From Elysia marginata (lineage: Eukaryota; Mollusca; Gastropoda; Plakobranchidae), in NCBI GenBank assembly GCA_019649035.1, contig BMAT01002294.1, forward strand, positions 683,191 through 706,247: DNA of 23,057 nt, read 5' to 3'. The position numbers were made by a program, and so were the translations under genes. Under the pieces are notes generated by a model that was given only the letters and a program-made list of their open reading frames with translations, had not been told where the DNA came from and did no database searches. Each line of letters starts with the position of its first letter. The stretch's first letter is position 1. This document shows, one piece after another, positions 10,219-19,200 of the stretch.

Positions 10219-13200
10219 CTGGGACAGGGAATGAAAAGTACAATTATAATTACATTTGGGCAGCTGAAATTTGAAACATTACAAGAATAAAAATGACAAG
10301 AATTTTACTAATTAGCTTCTTTCATAGAATACAAAATTTAAAGTACCGGTAGTTTATTGGTCTAAGCAAAGTTCTTTTCATATTTGTCTCAAACCCAGGG
10401 TGAATGGGTTGGAAGGCTGAAATATTTGATGTGAGACTAACCGTCTAGAGGTATACTTTTCATCTTTTTCTCTATGTCTCACGTCCAGGGCAAATGAATT
10501 GAAAGTCCAAAATTCTTTTTTTTTCCCCCGACAAAATGTCATACAAAGATCTAATTTCTTTATATTTTAGATGAGCAGAATTTTCATATTTTCCCACAAA
10601 ATATTGATAACTTTATTAAATTTTTAATGTTTGGAAGCTAAGAAAAATGGCTGTTTTAATAATAAAGGCCTTAGAAGGTGAAAATTGCACACCGACTCAT
10701 TTACCCTAAACGCAGAACATATTGAAATCAAAAAGTTTTATTATCTGTCCTCATATCATTGACAATTTTACGGAATATTTTAAAACTAGTAAGCTTAGAA
10801 AGTATCTTTTTCAAAACAGCAACAGTTCAGAGAGCAAAAATTGTGACATTTGACTTATTCACCTTGGACGCGAGACATTCGATAGTAACATGACAAAATA
10901 AACGAAATATTAGAATTCCTTCTTGGTTTTTTTTTGCAGATCATTAGCTATTCATGTCGGCATAATTCTTCAAAACCTGCTTTTTCCACGCTCCAGTTTT
11001 AAGAAATTTGTTAAAGTTATACAGTAGAAATCTTTTGGGAATAGATAAATACTTAAAAGTGGCTTCACATCATGCTATGGGGTAGCCAATTATTTAACTA
11101 AGAAAATTTTCTGACTGTATCTAGACTAATTGAAATATTGTAAAGGTATGNNNNNNNNNNNNNNNNNNNNNNNNNNNNNNNNNNNNNNNNNNNACTTATA
11201 GATGCTTCGGCACCCACCGCAAAATTATTAATAATAAAGGCCTTAGAAGGTGAAAATTGCACACCGACTCATTTACCCTAAACGCAGAACATATTGAAAT
11301 CAAAAAGTTTTATATTTTTTGCTAAAAAAAAAAAAGAATTTTGGACTTAATTCATGTCAAGTTGTATCTAGACTAGTAATATGACCTGCCTAAATACACC
11401 TTTCTGTGGGTTCTGGTATAGTAGCTAAATTAACTTACATGTTATAACTGATTTAACTGCTTGGAATAATAGGGAAACCTTCAATATTGTATTGCAGGGC
11501 CCAATATAACTTTGATTTAAGACCATTGAGCTTGACATTAAAGTGAGTTCAAATTGAACAAAGTCAAAGAGAAAAAATAAATCTCAGACTTGAAAACTTT
11601 TAACAATGAGAATTTTAAATCATCAGACTCTGATTTTGGAGGTTTCTACTGCGTTTACATTTCTGAATACATAAATATAGCGGGGCTGCTAAGTGAAAAA
11701 AATAAGGTTTTATTGCACGAAATTTGATATGCTAAATTTTTATTTTAGAAAGATGTGAGAGAAAAAAAATCAATTTACTCTCTCCAGATCCTGTCGTAAG
11801 TGCACAAACATTTTCATTCTGGCTGTTAGACTGTCCTTTTGTTGCCGCTGCATCTGATCTTCCTCCTCCATCTTTGGTGTAATGAGTGGCTTGTTGTTAT
11901 TAGCCTGAATCAGACCAGAACATTTAAAAAGACTTAAATAAAGATAAGTTGCTGGTGTCAAAATCATTTAATGTTGTGGAAAAACTACAAAGACGCAATA
12001 GGGGTTAACAAATATTTTTTTTACAAGCCCACTAGAGACCAAAGATATGTGTCTAACCATTTGAACTCTAGGCTCCAAAAGTGAAATGTCTCTATCTAGC
12101 CTCCCAGTAGTCAGGCACTTTTATGTCCAGTGTAATATGCATAATGTAGCAAAAGAAGCATTTGTTTAGTGTACCAGGCATATTGGTTCACAGGATTAAA
12201 GCATTTATAATAAAATAATTGAACACCATTACATTTGTAACATGCTTCTTTTTTCCTAGGAAATCTGCCAAGCAGTTTGGCAATACTTAATCACTTTTTT
12301 TCTGAATGTTCAAAAGACGTTCCAAGGTAAAACTGGATCTTGATGTCCACAATAAAACCAGCCATAAATTTCACTTACCTTTCTCTTTAACTTCCAGTAT
12401 TCTGCCACAATATCCACAGCTTCCTCAGGGATGAAAAACTTTTTAGCGATCTCACCTTGGTCTATCAGTGTATAAAATTCTTCTTCCAGTTGATTAAGTC
12501 TGAGAAGAAAATTATACCATGTAAAAAGATTGTTCAGCTATTGACTGTCTTTGCAAGTAAGCAAGGTTTGTGCCGTCCCTTTGGGGGGAAAAATTAACCT
12601 TGAGTTGTCCAAAATCAAATATTCAGTACCCAACTACCCATTAAAAAAACAAAAAAAAAGATATGTTGTCTGCATATGATTCAAATTAAGCTAACGTTCA
12701 AGTTATTTAGTGTTACATTATCAGGACTGAACTGGATGTTTTACTGGTAATAGAAAAATAAAAAATCTATTTTCTTCCAAGTTCAATGTTTTTGCCTGTT
12801 CTGGCAGAAAATCAGCCCAAATCTTACTGTCAGTGTCACTTTTTATGCAATAAATACAAACCTTGTTTAATTTACAAATTCTTTTTTTCAGAATCTTAAC
12901 CAGTAAATGGATACCTTTTTAGAATTAACATAAAGAAGGAGTACTTTATCAGGAGTAAATCAGGTCAATCTGAAATCACAGTGTTCAATATGTACAGGCA
13001 CTGGCACACGATTCTAAGAAAAAAAAATCAATTGCATTATGACAATAGTGGTTTTACTTTGACTGACTATTTAGATGTTTAGAGCCACACTTGAAATTTT
13101 TTTTAATTCATCAGTGCCATGTTGATTAAATTTTTAAACTATGAAGCTGTAGTACGGAAGAAAAAAAAAGAATGTAGATAGATGATTCATGTCCCTTATG

Positions 13201-16200
13201 CATTATGCAAAATAACACAGGTCTCATCTCTCCTGTCAAATAAAAAGGTTACCAATGTTAAATTAATGTGCTTGTTAACTTAATGTTACAATAACAAGAT
13301 GTTTTATGAAGCTACAGAATAAATCTTCTTTACATAAAAAAGAATCAAATCACAAAGATAAAATCACTTCTGTGAGTGTGACAACTTACTTTTCCATTCG
13401 TTTCTTAGCCATTTCTGCCTCAGAGATATCATTTTCCTCATCTTCCTGAGCATCCTCTTCTTTCTTTGGTGAGTCAGATTCAGAAGCATTCCTGTTTTTT
13501 GAGTGCTTGGGACAGTAGGCCTGACAATAAACAAAAAGAAAGTGTCAAACTTAATTTAAAAACAATTAATTTGATGTGTGGATCAAGATATGTTTTCTTT
13601 TTAATGTACAGTTTGTGGATTGTTTTGATTGGACTTTTTAAACAGCTGGTAAACTAATAGTCTTGCGTCCAGGACAAATGAGTTGGCGGTAAAAAATTCT
13701 TTTTTTAATGATGTAAACCTACGCTGTACGTCCTCATATCAGCCAATTTTGCTGCTCCTTATGGCGCTTAGCCGTACTATGTTTGTCGTGTTTTGCGCTG
13801 CCTAAGAGGGATATTTAATGCAGAGTTATTTGAAATCTGACAATATAATTGGAGTTCAGCAATGTTAAAAATACGCAAATAGTCCCCTCTCTGACCAAAA
13901 ACTGCCACGCCATGGCGATTGACAGAACCTACATCACGAAGGATTTAAAGTATTAATAATTTGATCAATAAAAGTTTTTATGTTTGGAACCTTAGAACAA
14001 TGTCTTGTTCACAACAGCAGGGTGAAAATTGAGAAATCCAACTCATTCACCCTGGATGCAAGACATATCCTTTAATGGAAATCTGCGCCATAGAAAGAAA
14101 GACAATTTCTGATAAAAAAAATTTTCAATTAGTGTTTCTTCTACGTTCTCTAAATGCTTAGTTTCAAAGGATCTTGAGGTGAAGCTTTAAGATTTTTGAA
14201 ACTGTATAGGAAATATTGGAAAAATGTTCAATTAGAAATCTTACCTTCAACTGAATGCCATCTACATCATCAGAATCATCCACAATCGTGCGCATATCTA
14301 AATTATGAGCGAAGCCACACGTCACATGGAAGGCAGTTTTACATTGTTTAACTGAACATTGTATACAGGCACCAACTCTCTCTTTGCATAAACAACACAC
14401 TAAGGCCCATCGTGACGGCTGTGAAAGAGGAAAGCAAAATGCATTTGTTTTACAACTTTGAAATAGCAAGGCTGTTAATTCCAGAAATTGCACCCAGAGA
14501 AATTTCCATTTAGAATAAAATAAGACAATCAGTATGTAACTAAATCTGTAATTATTTATGTAAATACTTCTAGATTTTTTGAGACGCTGCATTTGCAAGT
14601 GATACTTAATTTACTAGACACTTGCTGCAAAAGGGTGACATGAACAAGTAAAAAACAGGTATAGTGTTCTTTATTTTGCTTAAAAAAAGGAAATATATCA
14701 CTGAAATATTTCAACCACCAATATTTCAATCATTGTGTATCACAACTAAATATCACAGGTTACTCACAGGTATATTGGAGATCTTTGTAATGGGCTCCAT
14801 CTTCTCTGGGCAACCAATACTAACTTCTGGAATCCATAGGGCACAGCTGACATGAGTCCATTTAGTGCCACTTCTGTGAGGTAGAAAGAGAAGATGAAGC
14901 TATTGATATGTGTGTTTAAAACTGGCTCTTTTATTTCTAGAAAATCTAGATAGTGTATATAAATTTGAGCCTTTTTTTAAATTTATACAGTTCTCTCACC
15001 TTTGCAAACCCAAAATAACTAATAAGCTTAGAATAGCTAAGAACCAAGAACCAGACATTTTAATGAAACAGCTACAAGATGTCAAATAAAAATTTACTTT
15101 GTGGGTTTCATGGCTCCCCCTCGCTTAGGACAGAGTAGGCACATTGGTTTGATGCCCAAAGCACAGATACGACAGAGCCAGGTGCCCTCAGGAATAGTTT
15201 GAATACCATAACATGCCTGAAAAGATTTAGAGAAATAAAAAAGTTTCACTTAACACACAAGTTGCGTATTTACACTTGAATCAGGGGCAAGGAAATCAAA
15301 GGCTGACGGAAACAATTTGGTCAGTACAAAACCAGCAAGTCAAAGAGGAAAAATAATTAAAACTTTTAAAAAGCATTAATTCTTTGTCTTATAATCAGCT
15401 TTTCAGTCCAAAATAAGAAAATGAGTCTCCCTCCCACCCTTTCCAATATTGCACTAAACACACTTTTTATGGTACATTTGACAAAAAAAATTAAAGAGAA
15501 AAAGGAGGAAACCTATCAGACAAACAATAATGGTATATCTCTACCTCTAGCATACTTCCATCTATTTTGTGAAAAGCACTTGTGCAAAAGTATGTAGTAG
15601 AAGCACAAAATGATAAAGCAAAAAAAAGAAAGAAAGAAATTAGAAACAATACCTGGTGAACACAAATATCACAGCCATCACAGAAAACCATTTCATTTGT
15701 ATCTTCACTTTCAAGCTGAGGAAAGGAAAAAAACATTTTTGAATTATGGATCAATACAAGTTTGCCTTAGTAAATACAAAAATCAATATTTACTTCACAA
15801 AGTGGTTCAGTGTAGACCTGTTTCATAAAGCACATAGAAGGACCATAAGAAGAAAACAAATAATTGCTTGAACATGTTAATCCAAAATCAAAATTTTATA
15901 TAAAAATATTTACAAAAAAAATTTAGGTTAATAACTAGGAAGTCTTTAGATATAGAAGTTTGCTAGATAAAGGTCTGCAAGTATTAAAGCCTGTGGTTAT
16001 AAAATCTTTAAACCACTAGCTCTATTGTAGGAAATCAAGGCTCACCATCCTGCACACATCACAAGCTACATCCTCATCATATTCTATTCCAAGTCCCTCT
16101 TCTGTTTTCTTTAGAGCATTTGTCTTTGTGTAGCACTGTTGATAAAGGTAAAAATAAGCAATAAGTTTCAAAGCATGATTAAAGCAAGTTATGACATTAT

Positions 16201-19200
16201 AATTTATTTACAAATAATTTATTTTTAATATCTCTCACAGTATTACTGGACCCCAGCAAGCAATTTTCATTTCAGGAATTGATTCTTTGAACAATTCATT
16301 TTTCCTCAGCTCAAAACCTTACAAACTGATTGAGATAATAAAATTTTATGGAAAGATATTAGAACTGAAAATATAAAGAAAAGGGTGAAAAATATGACTT
16401 TCTATACACACCAATGGAAGATGGAAAAAGAAAACAAAAGTTTATTTTAAGCATTAAAAAGTATGTTGTAACAATCCAAACAGAACGAAAAAAAAGAGTA
16501 ACCATTCAGCAAAATCCAGAATACCTGATTTTCCAACTCTTCTACCATTCGCTCAAGATTCCATTCATTAATAAGTTGTAAACCTGAGAAAAGAGGGAAA
16601 ACAATGAGTTCCAAAAAGGCTAATATTGTGCGTAAACTATGCAATACTCAAAAGACAAAAATTAGCTCAAATGTAAGTGATTAAATATGAAGTTATTGCA
16701 AATGTCTTGCAACAAGTCCAAATCGCCTTAAGTCGAAATTGGAAGATAGTCAGATATTGGTATCACAGAAAAGCTTATTTTCTCTACTTTTAAATACAAC
16801 AAACAGAAAAGGTCTATCATAGTTTTGTATGAAGTTATAGGCGTTTGAGGTTGGCAGGGTTAGGACTTGTGAAATTTCAGAAAGGAGAGCAAACCGCATT
16901 TAAAGAATAGACAACTATAAAGGTATTGAGGCCTTAGCAATCATAACAATTCAAATTAAACACCTAAAAGTTGAAATTTGAACATCAGTTATGTTTGAAA
17001 ACTGTTTAGAAATGGTTTCAGCATCAATATCTCAAATTTAAAAATTTGACTTCTGAACACACACTAGAATTTAAGAGCCTTTATCTCCAAACTAAGCATT
17101 TCGACTTACGACTCATTTGGACAGAATGCAAGACAAATATTTTAATTTATGACTTCTTTACAAATGACTGCAGATTTGGATTTAAGTATCACACTTGACA
17201 AGCCCAACCATAGCAACATAGGCAGTAAGGCACAGAGACAAGCTTCCTAACATATGCGTAACCCCTAGCGAGCTTAACTCTGTATGGCAACATATCCCTG
17301 GCTTTAAGATGCAATTTTTTAGCAGAATGCCAGATGAATCACTAAAAAGACAGCAGTTATCTCATAACAAAGGAGCAAGACTGGTTAGAAACAAGAAGAA
17401 AAAAAACCTAAGGATAAGGAAAACCAAGCTTTAAGGGATAAAATTAAATAAAAAGCAGTTGTTCTATACCTTAAAATACGAACATGTCTATCATTCTTTT
17501 GCTTTTTCAATTTATTCATCAGTTCTATTCATTTACTCCACACAAATAAACAAAAAAAACTAGTGCTACTTTGCAAAAAAATATAGAAGTTTCCCTCCAT
17601 CCTGCTATGTTGAAAGAAAAAGTGTAACATCTGTTACGTTGAAAGAAAAAGTGTCACACCATGCTTTTTTTGTCAAAAGATTGGTTTTTCTTTTTTTAAA
17701 ACTGTCTTTAAAGCCATATGATTGAAAGATTAAAAAGGTATGAAATTAGCAGTGGAAGGAAGTAGGCTTTTAGTGGAAGTGCCTAAAATGCCTGCCTTTA
17801 GTAGGATTGGAACTTAAAAAACGATAACATTTAAGGTATGCCTCATATAAATTATAAATTTAGTGATTAGAATAGATAGTGGAGGCAGCAAATGCCTGTA
17901 TGAGGCATACCTAAAAATGGTATCGTTTGTTCTCCATGTTTGATGTTTATGCTGAGTGTTGGTGCGCTTACGGTTTCAATGGTTGCTTTTGGTGCGATTT
18001 GGATCTTCCCAATTAAGTAAGCAAGTCACTAAGAGAGGCCATTTGCCATGAAACTCCTTTTTTAAGGAGTGCAGTGGCGACCTGGTATAAGCTATGTTTT
18101 AAGTGGCAAGGTGGTGGGTGCCGACGCATCTATAAGTCAAAGGTTCAAATCATACTAAAGGCAGACATTTCGGGCATTTACACTAAAAGCCTACTTCTCT
18201 TCTTTGCTAATTTCATCAATAAAAAATCTTTCAACCATTGATTGCTCAGTGGCTGCCACCATTATCTATTCTTTAAAGCCATATGCATTTTATTTATTGC
18301 TATCGAAAACTTTTCAATATATCGAAGCAAACAAATCAGCTGATTCTGGTCATGTTATTTTAATTATGGGTTAAAGATACTGACCCATCTCTTCCCTGTC
18401 CTCATTGACAAGTTCCAACCATCTAACATCTTGATCGTCCAGATCATAACGCACAATTTGTTCTGCCATTTCTTGCATGCCTGTGAGCTCATGTTTGGTT
18501 GGCTCAAATATCTCATCAGAGCATTCGTGCATTAACTTTCGAGGTGGTCTGCAACGTGACACAACAGGTGAAACGTAAAATAAAAGAATAAGTTTCAGTA
18601 TTTTGTAGTCAGTTTTTTTTTTTTAATCAAAGAATGTATAATTTTCTGCTCTGTCATGACAAAGAAAACAATTAAGACTTGATAGCTACACCAGAAAATT
18701 AGCAAAAAAAACTTACTTATTTCAATAATTAAAAAAAGAGTACTGTATCCAAATTCAGAATTCTGGGAACGTTTAAACCCCATGAAAATATTGAATGTTT
18801 TATTTAAAATTTTTATGTCAATTAACGATTGAGGTTTCATAATATCAATTCTATCTAGAATATGACTTTCATAATAATTGATAAGACAGTCCAGAAATTT
18901 CTGCTCGAATTTAGTAAATCATTAGAGAGACAAAGTAAATTGACAATTTTTACATTAAAAAATGACTTTTGATTGCTATTAATAAAAAAAAAACAACTTA
19001 CATTTTGAAATCTTCCTTCCCTTTCTTGTGCTCCAACTTGCTGTAAAAGAACAAAAATAAATACACTAGGCCATCAAGTAAATATTGATACCCGTTCATA
19101 TTTACCAATTCTTGAGTTTGAAAATCAAACACAAAATCCTTTGGTCGAAAAGGTTTCGATTGAACGATTTAATATAAATATTGTCTTTGATCGTTTATAT

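Larger units (their letters stand above)
17721..18269. mobile_element. 549-bp inverted-repeat element with tRNA-like segment, flanked by 16-bp direct repeats
   Basis: A perfect 16-bp direct repeat TCTTTAAAGCCATATG sits at 17705-17720 and 18270-18285, as expected of a target-site duplication. Inside, 17721-17815 matches the reverse complement of 18141-18239 over about 95 bp (shared blocks AAGTAGGCTTTTAGTG, TGCCTTTAGTA, ATGAAATTAGC, TTGAAAGATT). The terminal block 18245-18269 pairs with 17871-17890. A tRNA-like segment with A-box-like GGTGGTGGGTGCC and B-box-like GGTTCAAATC lies at about 18100-18155. A long duplication suggests LINE-type retroposition of a SINE-derived dimer; a fold-back transposon is the alternative. 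It lies in the intron between JADE exons 3 and 4. Confidence 0.7.

Noticed and set aside
18098..18170. A functional tRNA gene
   Set aside because: A- and B-box-like sequences are present but acceptor and anticodon stems do not pair; it lies inside a repeat element.
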